Origin: Pseudomonadota bacterium
GTDB lineage: Bacteria; Desulfobacterota; Desulfobacteria; Desulfobacterales; RPRI01
Direction: 5' to 3'
Assembly (NCBI GenBank): GCA_018830925.1
Contig: JAHJRK010000420.1
Location: 1 to 39,908 of the forward strand
DNA length: 39,908 bases
Shown here: positions 17,348-26,231 of the stretch, one piece after another
Numbering within the stretch: position 1 is the first letter of the stretch
Layout: every line of letters starts with the position of its first letter
Made by a program: the position numbers and the translations under genes
Notes under the pieces: model-generated
Told to the model about the DNA's origin: nothing
Database searches by the model: none
The model's input: only the letters and a program-made list of their open reading frames with translations

Positions 17348-19192
17348 ATGGAAAACTTATTAGTAGATAAAAGAGATCAGTCGTTCGTTTTACAAGAAAT
17401 GCTTAGAATAAAAGAATTATTAGAACATTCTCTCTATAACGAATACTCATATAAAATGTGTGATATGGCACTGAAAGAGGCTCATAAATTAGCAAAAGAT
17501 AAATTAATGCCGACAAATAAAGAGGCAGATGACAAAGGCTGTATTTACAATACTGAGGACAATTCGGTTAAGATGCCTGAAAGTTACCACGCTCTATATA
17601 AAATGCTTCGGCAGGGCAACTGGATTGCCATGTGTGAAAGTGCTGAGGTTGGGGGGGAGGGGTTCCCGCTTGTCATTGGAACGGCAATATCCGAGGTTTT
17701 TTATGCGGGGTCTGTTTGTTTGTACGGCGCTGCTGAGTTGACGCATGGAGCTGCGAAACTTATTGAAGTTTTCGGAGACAGCCATCAAAAAAAACAGTTT
17801 CTTAAAAAACTGTACTCCGGCGAATGGATGGGCACAATGTGTCTCACGGAATCCGGCGCTGGAAGCGATGTGGGCGCCATAGAAACAAAGGCGGCTGAAA
17901 ACGACGACGGCACTTATTCAATCTACGGTACAAAAATCTTTATTTCTGCAGGCGAGCACGATCTTACCGAGAATATAGTCCATATGGTACTGGCAAGGGT
18001 CGAAGGGGACCCGTCAGGAACAAAAGGCCTTTCACTGTTTATCGTTCCGAAATATCTGGTTGGAGAGGATGGAAAACTTGAAGATAGAAATGACGTGCGA
18101 TGCACCGGAATCGAGCACAAAATGGGGTGCCATGGTCTTTGCACTTGTACAATGGTGTTCGGAGATAAGGGTGGATGTGTCGGATACCTCCTTGGTGAGC
18201 AGCGAAAAGGGATTTTAGAGATGTTTCACATGATGAACGAACAGCGGCTGCTTGTAGGGATTGAGGGACTTGCACTTTCTTCAAGCGCATATTTGCACGC
18301 AGTGGATTATACAAAAAGTCGCATCCAGGGGGTTTCAATACATGATAACAAGACGCCGGTTCCTATTATCCAGCATCCTGATATAAAGCGGATGCTTCTG
18401 ACAATGAAGGCGTATGTTGAAGGCTGTAGAGCGTTATCTTATTTTACCAGTCTCTGCATCGACTACGCAAAAATTTCAGAGGGTGACGACAAGGCGGAAT
18501 GGGAGGGGTTGGTTAATCTACTCATTCCCATAGTTAAAGCTTATATTACAGACAGATCATGGGAAATAACCGGATTAGCCATCCAATGTGCTGGTGGATA
18601 TGGTTATTGCTCAGATTACCCATTTGAGCGATTTGCGCGTGATTGTAAAATTACCTCCCTTTTTGAGGGAACAAACGGTATTCAGGCGATGGATTTGTTG
18701 TTTAGAAAACTTATCAGAAATAAATTGGTTGACTTCCATCAACTCATGAAACGAATTGATACGGCAATAGAAAAAGCAGATGATATTGAAGAAATCAAGG
18801 AATACGCGAAGACAGTGAGGAAAGCAAAAGATGGCCTTATTGAAATTGTTGATGGAGTAGTGGAAATGGCAAAGGAAAAGGATGCGTTACATTTGTACAT
18901 AAAAGCAACGCCTTTTCTTGAGGCGATGGGGGATGTCGTACTGGGTTGGATGCATTTGTGGCAGTTGACGATTTCTCATAAAGAATTGACCAGATATAAG
19001 TCCGGTGAGAATAAAGAGAAAAAGGATAATACACTACACATAAATAAAGAAGCCGCATTTTATGCCGGTAAGATATCAAGCGCTAAATTTTATATCGGAA
19101 CAATTCTCAAAAGAACGATCGGTAAATTTGAAGAATTAAAATCAGATGCGAGTCCCGTAATGGAAATTATCGATAAATCTTTTGCTGGGTAA
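17348..19192 (+). CDS. Acyl-CoA dehydrogenase, long form with C-terminal extension (DmdC-like architecture)
   Basis: MCLTESGAGSDVGAIETKA, YSIYGTKIFISAGEHD, CAGGYGYCSDYPFERFARDCKITSLFEGTNGIQAMDLLFRKL; ATG 17348. Confidence 0.88.
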   Translation: MENLLVDKRDQSFVLQEMLRIKELLEHSLYNEYSYKMCDMALKEAHKLAKDKLMPTNKEADDKGCIYNTEDNSVKMPESYHALYKMLRQGNWIAMCESAEVGGEGFPLVIGTAISEVFYAGSVCLYGAAELTHGAAKLIEVFGDSHQKKQFLKKLYSGEWMGTMCLTESGAGSDVGAIETKAAENDDGTYSIYGTKIFISAGEHDLTENIVHMVLARVEGDPSGTKGLSLFIVPKYLVGEDGKLEDRNDVRCTGIEHKMGCHGLCTCTMVFGDKGGCVGYLLGEQRKGILEMFHMMNEQRLLVGIEGLALSSSAYLHAVDYTKSRIQGVSIHDNKTPVPIIQHPDIKRMLLTMKAYVEGCRALSYFTSLCIDYAKISEGDDKAEWEGLVNLLIPIVKAYITDRSWEITGLAIQCAGGYGYCSDYPFERFARDCKITSLFEGTNGIQAMDLLFRKLIRNKLVDFHQLMKRIDTAIEKADDIEEIKEYAKTVRKAKDGLIEIVDGVVEMAKEKDALHLYIKATPFLEAMGDVVLGWMHLWQLTISHKELTRYKSGENKEKKDNTLHINKEAAFYAGKISSAKFYIGTILKRTIGKFEELKSDASPVMEIIDKSFAG

Positions 19193-19270
19193 AAAAAATT
19201 AGAAAAATGTCTCAGAAAAGCAATATAAGCTTGAATCAATGGTGTTTTTTAAAGGGAAAGAGGAGTTGTC

Positions 19271-20128
19271 ATGGATATAAAAAAAGTCGCGGTTATCGGA
19301 GCGGGAATCATGGGGCATGGAATCTCGCAAGTGATTGCAACGGCAGGTTTAGAAGTTAAATTATATGATATTTCAGAAGAGATGTTAGAAAAGGCAAAAT
19401 ACAAGATTGAGAATTCACTGGAACGCGGAATAAAAAAGGGTAAAATAGATGAAAAGGCTAAAAAAGATATTCTTGAACGAATATCCTTTACACCCAATTT
19501 AAGCGAGGCCGTTAAAAATGCTGATCTCATTATCGAGGCCGTTTATGAAAATTTGGATCTGAAAAAAGATATATTTAAAAAACTGGATGCGATATGTCTG
19601 AATGAAACAGTATTTGCATCCAATACATCTCAATACAGTATAACCGATATTGCGTCAGTTGTATCGAATCCTTCGAGAGTTATCGGGATGCATTGGTTCA
19701 ACCCGCCAGTAGCCATGAATCTGATCGAAATAGTGCGGGGTATTGAAACCTCCGAAAAGACCGTATCCCGGATTAAAGAGTTCTCTTTGAAAGTGGGAAA
19801 AGAATCAGTTGTTTGCAAAGATTCACAGGGATTTATAAGTACAAGAATATTAGTTGCCATGCGGCTTGAGTGTTATCGCATATTGGAAGAAGGGATTGCA
19901 ACTAAAGAAGATATCGATAAAACGCTGCGATTGGCCTTTGGTCATCCAATGGGGCAGTTCGAGTTGTCGGATCTGTCAGGACTCGATATCGAGGTGCCTA
20001 TATGTGAGTCGCTGGTCAAAGTTTTCGGTGATCGGTTCAGACCTCCCCAGAATCTACTACAACGCGTAAGCGCCGGTAAGTTTGGAAGGAAAACAGGAGA
20101 AGGCTGGTATGATTACGACGAAAAATAA
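19271..20128 (+). CDS. 3-hydroxyacyl-CoA dehydrogenase
   Basis: VAVIGAGIMGHGISQVIATAG, FASNTSQYSITDIASVVSNPSRVIGMHWFNPPVAMNLIEIV. Confidence 0.93.
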   Translation: MDIKKVAVIGAGIMGHGISQVIATAGLEVKLYDISEEMLEKAKYKIENSLERGIKKGKIDEKAKKDILERISFTPNLSEAVKNADLIIEAVYENLDLKKDIFKKLDAICLNETVFASNTSQYSITDIASVVSNPSRVIGMHWFNPPVAMNLIEIVRGIETSEKTVSRIKEFSLKVGKESVVCKDSQGFISTRILVAMRLECYRILEEGIATKEDIDKTLRLAFGHPMGQFELSDLSGLDIEVPICESLVKVFGDRFRPPQNLLQRVSAGKFGRKTGEGWYDYDEK

Positions 20129-20158
20129 TACTGCCGTTAATATCAAAGGAGAATCAAC

Positions 20159-21397
20159 GTGAATGAAATAAACACAAGAGCTACTACAAAAACGGATGAA
20201 GATGTTGTGATTGTCAGTGCGGCCAGATCACCGTTTAGCAAGTTTGGCGGTGTCCTCAAGGAAATGCACAGTATAGATATCGCAGTTAAGGTAATGGAAG
20301 GTGTGCTCGATAGAAAAAAATTAGAAAAAAGTATTGTCGATGTTATTTACTACGGCATGTGTATCCAGTCCGAAGCTGCTATCGAATATAATGTAAACGC
20401 CAGGCAGGCAATGCTTAGAGCTGGTTTTCCACCCGAAACTCTATCGCTGACGATCGACAGGGCCTGCTGTTCATCTTTGACAGCAATACATTTAGGATAC
20501 AAGGATATACGGCTGAGTGAAGCCGATGTTGTTATGGCGGTCGGTACGGAAAATATGAGTAATACTCCGTTTGTAATGCACAACGTTCGCTGGGCTAAAG
20601 GCTTGGATCAGCCTCAGATCAAGGACCACCTGTTCCCTGTAACATATACCGGATACAAGCCTTTAGCTTATGATGCGGGAGAAGTAGCGCTGGAACATGG
20701 CATCAGTAGAGAAGAACAGGACGAATGGGCTTACCAAAGCCAAATGAGATATCAGGAAGCAAAAGAAAAAAAAGTTTTTATGGATGAAATAATACCTATC
20801 GAAATTTTTCAACGCAAGGGGGAAAAATATATTTTTGCGGAAGATGAATTTCCTAAGCCGAATACCAAACTCGAAAAATTAGCAGAGCTGAAAACTGTTT
20901 ATAACAGTCTGACCGTAACAGCCGGTAATGCTCCGGGGTTGGACGCAGGCGCATCGGCCATCGTTTTGATGAAACGAAAACAAGCAAATGAACTGGGACT
21001 TGATATTCTTGGTAAAATAGTTTCAATTGCAAGTATCGCACTGGAGCCCCGTTTACTAGCGGTAGCGCCTGCGCCAGCAATTGAAAAGGCGCTTGAAAAA
21101 GCCGGGCTTACTATTGATGATATTGATAGGATTGAAATAAATGAGGCATTTGCCGTAATGCCTTTAGTGGCAACGAAAATATTAGGGAGAGGAAATGCCG
21201 AAAAAGTAAAAAAACTTCGAGAGATAACAAATGTAAACGGAGGAGCAATAGCTATAGGGCATCCTGTCGGCGCCAGCGGAGCAAGAATTTTGATGACTCT
21301 TCTGTATGAACTTAGACGGAGTAGTGGGAGATACGGGGTGTGTTCAATATGCGGCGGTCTCGCGCAGGGAGATGCGGCTGTTATCCAAGCTGAATAA
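20159..21397 (+). CDS. Thiolase (acetyl-CoA acyltransferase)
   Basis: DRACCSSLTAIHLGYKDI, NVNGGAIAIGHPVGASGARI, CSICGGLAQGDAAVI. Confidence 0.92.
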   Translation: MNEINTRATTKTDEDVVIVSAARSPFSKFGGVLKEMHSIDIAVKVMEGVLDRKKLEKSIVDVIYYGMCIQSEAAIEYNVNARQAMLRAGFPPETLSLTIDRACCSSLTAIHLGYKDIRLSEADVVMAVGTENMSNTPFVMHNVRWAKGLDQPQIKDHLFPVTYTGYKPLAYDAGEVALEHGISREEQDEWAYQSQMRYQEAKEKKVFMDEIIPIEIFQRKGEKYIFAEDEFPKPNTKLEKLAELKTVYNSLTVTAGNAPGLDAGASAIVLMKRKQANELGLDILGKIVSIASIALEPRLLAVAPAPAIEKALEKAGLTIDDIDRIEINEAFAVMPLVATKILGRGNAEKVKKLREITNVNGGAIAIGHPVGASGARILMTLLYELRRSSGRYGVCSICGGLAQGDAAVIQAE

Positions 21398-21548
21398 TGC
21401 TTTTAGTGTGGGTTTGCTAATTATGGGGGTGATCCAGAAGACCTAATAAATACAAGGGGGCGAGGTTTGCACAAACGCGAATAATTGATCAGTTCCCGCA
21501 AAACATCGATTGAATAATAAAAACTGTTAAAATTAAGTAGCATATATG

Positions 21549-21669
21549 GCGTTTCAGATGATGATTTTAGCAAGGATAGAGAGAGGAATCCGAGTAAGGC
21601 TTACATGTTAGTACGTCGTCGAGGATTCTGACCGATAACGCAGTCCAAAATCTTTATGTGGAAGGCTAT
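21549..21669 (+). repeat. 121-bp imperfect direct repeat, copy B
   Basis: GCGTTTCAGATGATGATTTTAGCAAGGATAG...CCAAAATCTTTATGTGGAAGGCTAT; matches 17140..17260. Confidence 0.8.
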
Positions 21670-21743
21670 AGAATGTCGGAAAGGACTGACAAGTTGGGGT
21701 TTAAAGATATATGTTTTCAGATTAAAAGAAGTGTCGTCAAATA

Positions 21744-21992
21744 TTGTTTGTTGAATATGAATTCCATAAATTAGTTGAACAGATAAAATCAAAATGCAAT
21801 TTTGTAAAAAGACTCTTTTGCGTAGGGCCTGTGAAGGACGGAGGAGATGAGGAAGAGATAGATTTGACAGAACTCGTGGGGGGAAAAATAGCCGGATATA
21901 AAAAACCCAGGTCTGTTACATTTGGTGACGATTTGCCAAAGACAGAAGATGGTTCCATTGATCAAACTGCCGTTAAGTATTCACATCAATAG
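21744..21992 (+). pseudogene. C-terminal remnant of an AMP-dependent acyl-CoA ligase
   Basis: DLTELVGGKIAGYKKPRSVTFGDDLPKTEDGSIDQTAVKYSHQ* matches the AMP-binding C-terminal domain end; no catalytic N-domain. Confidence 0.75.
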
Positions 21993-22041
21993 GTTAACGA
22001 GTATCGGGGAAAAACTTCCGGAAAGAGAAGGAGATTTAATC

Positions 22042-23565
22042 ATGGCACGAATGACTGGAAGAGAGTACGTTGAATCTTTAAAGGAGCTTGAACTAGAGGT
22101 TTATTACATGGGCAGAAAGATTACCCGTGTTACAGACGAACTGATGTTTATGCCACATATTAACACAGCGGCAATGACATATGAGTTGGCTTGCGATCCT
22201 GAATATGCGGAGATCATGACAGCCACTTCTCATCTGAGCGGTGAAACCATAAACAGGTTCACCCATATCCATCACAGCATCGATGACCTGGTGAAAAAGA
22301 TCCGGATGATGAGGCTGCTGGGACAAAAGACCGGTACATGCTTTCAGAGATGCGTCGGTCTTGACGCGCTGAATGCCCTTTATACAACGACTTACGACTT
22401 GGATCAGGAGAGAGGAACCCAATACCACAGGAATTTTAAAAAGTTTCTAAGTCATGTGCAATCCAAAGACTTAATGTCCGCAGGCGCCATGACCGATCCG
22501 CGGGGAGACCGGAGTTTCAGGCCGTCAGAGCAAAAAAGCCCGTACGCTTATCTGAAAATCACTAACCGTAACCAGGACGGCATCATTGTGAACGGGGCAA
22601 AGGCGCACATTACCGGGGCGATCAATTCCCACGAGATCATCGTGTTGCCTACTCGGGCCATGGGAGAAGATGACCGGGAGTTTGCCGTATCTTTTGCAAC
22701 ACCTGTGAACACACGCGGGATAAAGTACATTTTTTCACGCCAGACCAATGATAGCCGCCGCCTTGAGAGCCCGTTGGACTCAGGCAATCCTAAATATGCC
22801 ATCGTCGGAGGGGAAGCAGTGATTCTGTTCAAGGATGTCTTCATCCCTTGGGAGCGGGTTTTCATGGCCGGAGAGGCGGAGTTCTGTGCATCCCTGGTGG
22901 AGACCTTCGCTGGGAATCACCGAGCCAACTATGGTGGGTGTAAAGTGGGTCTTGCCGATGTAGTAATCGGCGCTTCCCATTGGATCGCAGACGCCCACGG
23001 TGTGGCCAAGGCTTCCCATATTGTCGACAAGCTCACAGACATGATTGCCATGGCCGAAACATGTTGGTCCTGCTCCCTATCTTGCTCTTACGAAGGACAC
23101 CAAACCCCATCGGGGTCCTACTCGATCAATCCAATGCTGGCCAACGTGACAAAGCTGAACATCACCAAGCTGGCCTACGAGTGGATGCGGGTGGCACACG
23201 ATATCGCAGGGGGGAAAATCATCACACTCCCGTCCGAAAAAGATCTGGATATGCCTGAACTCGGAGACATTATAAGGGAGTGTTTCAGCGGCCGCGACGG
23301 TGTTGATGTGGACGATATTTTCAAGATGCTCAGACTGATCGAAAACATGTCCGTAGGCGCGGGTCTGCCGGAGGCCATGCACGGAGCTGGATCGCCGGCA
23401 GCGCAGAAGATTATGATCGCCCGCCGCAGCGGTATTGACCGCAAACGAGTTTATGCTGAAACCATAGCGGGAATTAGACCGGATCAGCTTTTTGAATCGA
23501 TTGTCGGTATGAACGAGGCCGAATATTGGAAAAAAACTCGGGACCGGATCAAGAATCAGCAATAA
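22042..23565 (+). CDS. abfD: 4-hydroxybutyryl-CoA dehydratase/vinylacetyl-CoA isomerase family protein
   Basis: CFQRCVGLDALNA, GAKAHITGA, GGEAVILFKDVFIP, HRANYGGCKVGLADVVIGA, EAMHGAGSP; ATG 22042 with AAGGAG RBS. Confidence 0.85.
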   Translation: MARMTGREYVESLKELELEVYYMGRKITRVTDELMFMPHINTAAMTYELACDPEYAEIMTATSHLSGETINRFTHIHHSIDDLVKKIRMMRLLGQKTGTCFQRCVGLDALNALYTTTYDLDQERGTQYHRNFKKFLSHVQSKDLMSAGAMTDPRGDRSFRPSEQKSPYAYLKITNRNQDGIIVNGAKAHITGAINSHEIIVLPTRAMGEDDREFAVSFATPVNTRGIKYIFSRQTNDSRRLESPLDSGNPKYAIVGGEAVILFKDVFIPWERVFMAGEAEFCASLVETFAGNHRANYGGCKVGLADVVIGASHWIADAHGVAKASHIVDKLTDMIAMAETCWSCSLSCSYEGHQTPSGSYSINPMLANVTKLNITKLAYEWMRVAHDIAGGKIITLPSEKDLDMPELGDIIRECFSGRDGVDVDDIFKMLRLIENMSVGAGLPEAMHGAGSPAAQKIMIARRSGIDRKRVYAETIAGIRPDQLFESIVGMNEAEYWKKTRDRIKNQQ

Positions 23566-23568
23566 AAA

Positions 23569-23877
23569 GTGTATAGCGAGACCGGGGTGATGAGGCTTGA
23601 AGCAGACATGGTCCGGCGGCTGAGCATATTGGTCAGGTTCTGCGGAGGATGCAGCCCTGAAGTCGATCGTGGCCGCCTGGTTAGAGCTGTTAAGCTTAAG
23701 TTAGGCTTCTGGTTGATTTTGACGCCAAGCGGTCTGAGGATGATGTATGAGGTGTATAAGCAGCTTCAGGAAAAGGCCGGCCCACGGCAGGTAAAAAACC
23801 TATCTCTCGGCCTCAGTCATAATATTGGCGGTGTGCCGGGTTCAGGTGTTTGCAACATCATTATTGCGGGTAATTAG
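23569..23877 (+). pseudogene. Chimeric remnant ORF: CGGC-motif segment joined to a thiolase (SCP-x type) C-terminus
   Basis: Residues about 52-102 SGLRMMYEVYKQLQEKAGPRQVKNLSLGLSHNIGGVPGSGVCNIIIAGN read as a thiolase C-terminus; N-part ILVRFCGGCSPEVDRGRLVRAVK is unrelated. Confidence 0.6.
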
Positions 23878-23928
23878 GCCAGATGGGACAAGAACCCAGG
23901 AGTTTGTTGATAGGGAGGGCAATATTGC

Positions 23929-25455
23929 ATGGGAATCTATGATTATACAATCTATGACATGCTGAGCCGGAGCGCCATCAGCTTCAGGAAAAATCCGGCA
24001 TGGTTTGAAGCTGAAACGAATGAGACGTTTACCTTTTTGCAGCTTAAGAAAAAGGTCGATCGATTAGCCGCTGGTCTTCAGAGAAATGGCGTAAAAAAAG
24101 GTGATCGGATTGGAGTAATAGGCAAAAACAGTGTGGAGAGTTTTCTTGTATGCATTGCGGCGGCAGCCGTTGGAGCTATCGTGGCACCTTTGAACTGGAG
24201 GTTATCCGCTGGGGAAATCGGTTATAATTTGACTGATTGCGAACCAGTAATTCTATTTTCCGATAAAGAATTTCAGGAAACGATCGAAGGATTGAGGGAC
24301 AAACTTCCCTCGGTAAAAAAATACTTTGACCTTGGTCAGGAAAAAGGCAGTTTCTCTGAATTTGATGCGCTTATGGACAATCAGGGCAACTTTAACCGAC
24401 CTGAGACCCTTTCTTCTGATGATGGCTTTGTCATTATTTATACCGCTGCTGTCGCAGGCCAACCGAGGGGTGCTCTATTAAGTCATGTTAATGTTCTTCT
24501 CGCATGTTGGGGGTTTGCAGGCTATTTGAATTTGGGGTCGGCAGATGTCCATCTAAGCATTCTGCCTTTTTTTCATGTAGCAGGGCTATTTTCTTCCATG
24601 ATCGCCCTGCAAATAGGCGCCCTCAATGTTAACGTGAATCAGTACGAGACAGATGAGGCTGTGAAGCTGATTGAAAAGAAAAAGGTATCGGTTTTATTCG
24701 AGTTTTCGCCAATTCTTTCCCAAATCCTGGAGCAAAACGAAAAAACTGGGGGAGATCTCTCATCTCTTAAGGCCGTTGCTGGTCTAGATACTCCGGAGAC
24801 AATCGAAAAATATCAGAAAACCACCGAAGGGACCTTTTACTCGTTATATGGCCAGACAGAGGTTTCTGGATTTGTCACGTTGGGTCGGTATGACGAAAGG
24901 CCCGGTTCAGCAGGGAAGATGCTTCCATTCGTGGAATTGAGTCTTGTGGATGATTATGATCGCCAAGTCCCGTTAGGCCATACAGGCGAGATCGTCACTA
25001 GAGGTCCCATGATCTTTAAAAGTTACTGGAATCTACCGGAGGAAACTGAATACACCTTCAGGAACGGGTGGCATCATACCGGAGACCGGGGACGTTTTGA
25101 TGAGGATGGTTTCCTGTGGTATGCGGGCCGGAAGGCAGAAAAGGAGCTGATCAAGCCTGGAGGGGAGAATGTCTATCCTGCTGAAGTGGAAAAAGTGATA
25201 CTTGAACACCCTGCAATTGAAAAAACCGTGGTCTTCGGGGTCCCCGACTCCAAGTGGAAAGAAGGGATCAAAGCGGTTTGCCAGTTGAAGGAAAGGGAGA
25301 CACTTGAACCACAGGAGCTGATCGATTTTGTGGGGGAGAGGATCGCAAGGTACAAGAAACCCCAGTGCGTGGAATTCGTGGTCGATCTTCCACTCCTTGA
25401 GGATGGCTCGCCCGACAGGGCAAAGGTCAAGGAGCTGTACGGCGGGGAGCAATAG
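23929..25455 (+). CDS. AMP-binding acyl-CoA ligase-family protein with degenerate P-loop
   Basis: ANL fold: LYGQTEVSG, NGWHHTGDRGRFDEDGFLWYAGRKAEKELIKPGGENVYPAEVEKVI. Confidence 0.88.
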   Translation: MGIYDYTIYDMLSRSAISFRKNPAWFEAETNETFTFLQLKKKVDRLAAGLQRNGVKKGDRIGVIGKNSVESFLVCIAAAAVGAIVAPLNWRLSAGEIGYNLTDCEPVILFSDKEFQETIEGLRDKLPSVKKYFDLGQEKGSFSEFDALMDNQGNFNRPETLSSDDGFVIIYTAAVAGQPRGALLSHVNVLLACWGFAGYLNLGSADVHLSILPFFHVAGLFSSMIALQIGALNVNVNQYETDEAVKLIEKKKVSVLFEFSPILSQILEQNEKTGGDLSSLKAVAGLDTPETIEKYQKTTEGTFYSLYGQTEVSGFVTLGRYDERPGSAGKMLPFVELSLVDDYDRQVPLGHTGEIVTRGPMIFKSYWNLPEETEYTFRNGWHHTGDRGRFDEDGFLWYAGRKAEKELIKPGGENVYPAEVEKVILEHPAIEKTVVFGVPDSKWKEGIKAVCQLKERETLEPQELIDFVGERIARYKKPQCVEFVVDLPLLEDGSPDRAKVKELYGGEQ

Positions 25456-25471
25456 CGCAGGACTGAGATCA

Positions 25472-25544
25472 ATCGGGTAGGAGGCGGGGTCACCCCCGCC
25501 TTCCTCCCACACCACCGGACGTACGGTTCCGCTTCCGGCGGTTC
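25472..25544 (-). mobile_element. Group II intron 3' end (domains V-VI), truncated
   Basis: Minus strand GAACCGCCGGAAGCGGAACCGTACGTCCGGTGG (DV-like hairpin) then TGTGGGAGGAAGGCGGGGGTGACCCCGCCTCCTACCCGAT (DVI-like hairpin with bulged A; typical 3' end CTACCCGAT). Confidence 0.65.
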
Positions 25545-25548
25545 ATTG

Positions 25549-25878
25549 AAGTACGGTTGCCCCGAGATCTTCAATACGGACCAAGGCAGCCAGTTCACCG
25601 CGGAAGCATTTACAGACGCTCTCCGTTCAAGAGACATTGCGATCAGCATGGACGGCAAGGGCCGTTGGATGGACAACGTCTTTATCGAGCGGCTGTGGAA
25701 AAGCGTCAAGTACGAAGATATTTACCTGAAGGCGTATGGTTCAATGGCGGAGGTGAAGAAAGGACTTGCCACCTATTTCATGTTCTACAACGAAAGACGA
25801 TGGCACCAAAACTTTGACAGGAAGACCCCGTCTATGATTTACTTCAGCACTCAACCGCAGAAACAGGCTGCGGCATGA
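25549..25878 (+). pseudogene. IS3-family transposase (OrfB) C-terminal fragment
   Basis: YGCPEIFNTDQGSQFTAEAFTDALRSRDIAISMDGKGRWMDNVFIERLWKSVKYEDIYLKAYGS...YNERRWHQNFDRKTPSMIYF; rve/DDE core, N-terminus missing. Confidence 0.88.
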
Positions 25879-26045
25879 CCATAAACCAGGAGCACTTTAC
25901 CACTTATAAATCCCTGTTTCCTGTCCTAAGAACCCAAGCCACCTGCAGGCACCCCCTGAATTAGTCACCTCATATTTAGGTGAATAACTACGAAATGTCA
26001 AGAGCTATAAGTAGATTCTATGGCACCCGTTTTTGAGAATTTTCG

Positions 26046-26210
26046 GATTTTTCAACGAGCGATCCAGCCATTACAAGAGATTACTATGACGAACCCGCAA
26101 AGCACTGTAAAAAAAAGTTTGATCGATTTTTCCCGGGGGCCGGACAGGTCGGCGCCTTGATCAGAGACATCAAACCGGTGCGGGAGATCAGCGGAGAAAC
26201 GGTTTCTTAA
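26046..26210 (+). pseudogene. C-terminal remnant resembling a nitronate-monooxygenase/2-nitropropane-dioxygenase-family protein
   Basis: Frame ending TAA 26208-26210: DFSTSDPAITRDYYDEPAKHCKKKFDRFFPGAGQVGALIRDIKPVREISGETVS*, comparable to the GQVAGLIGDVPAAAEVI end of the following gene. Confidence 0.45.
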
Positions 26211-26231
26211 AAACAAATTAGGAGGTAGGAG

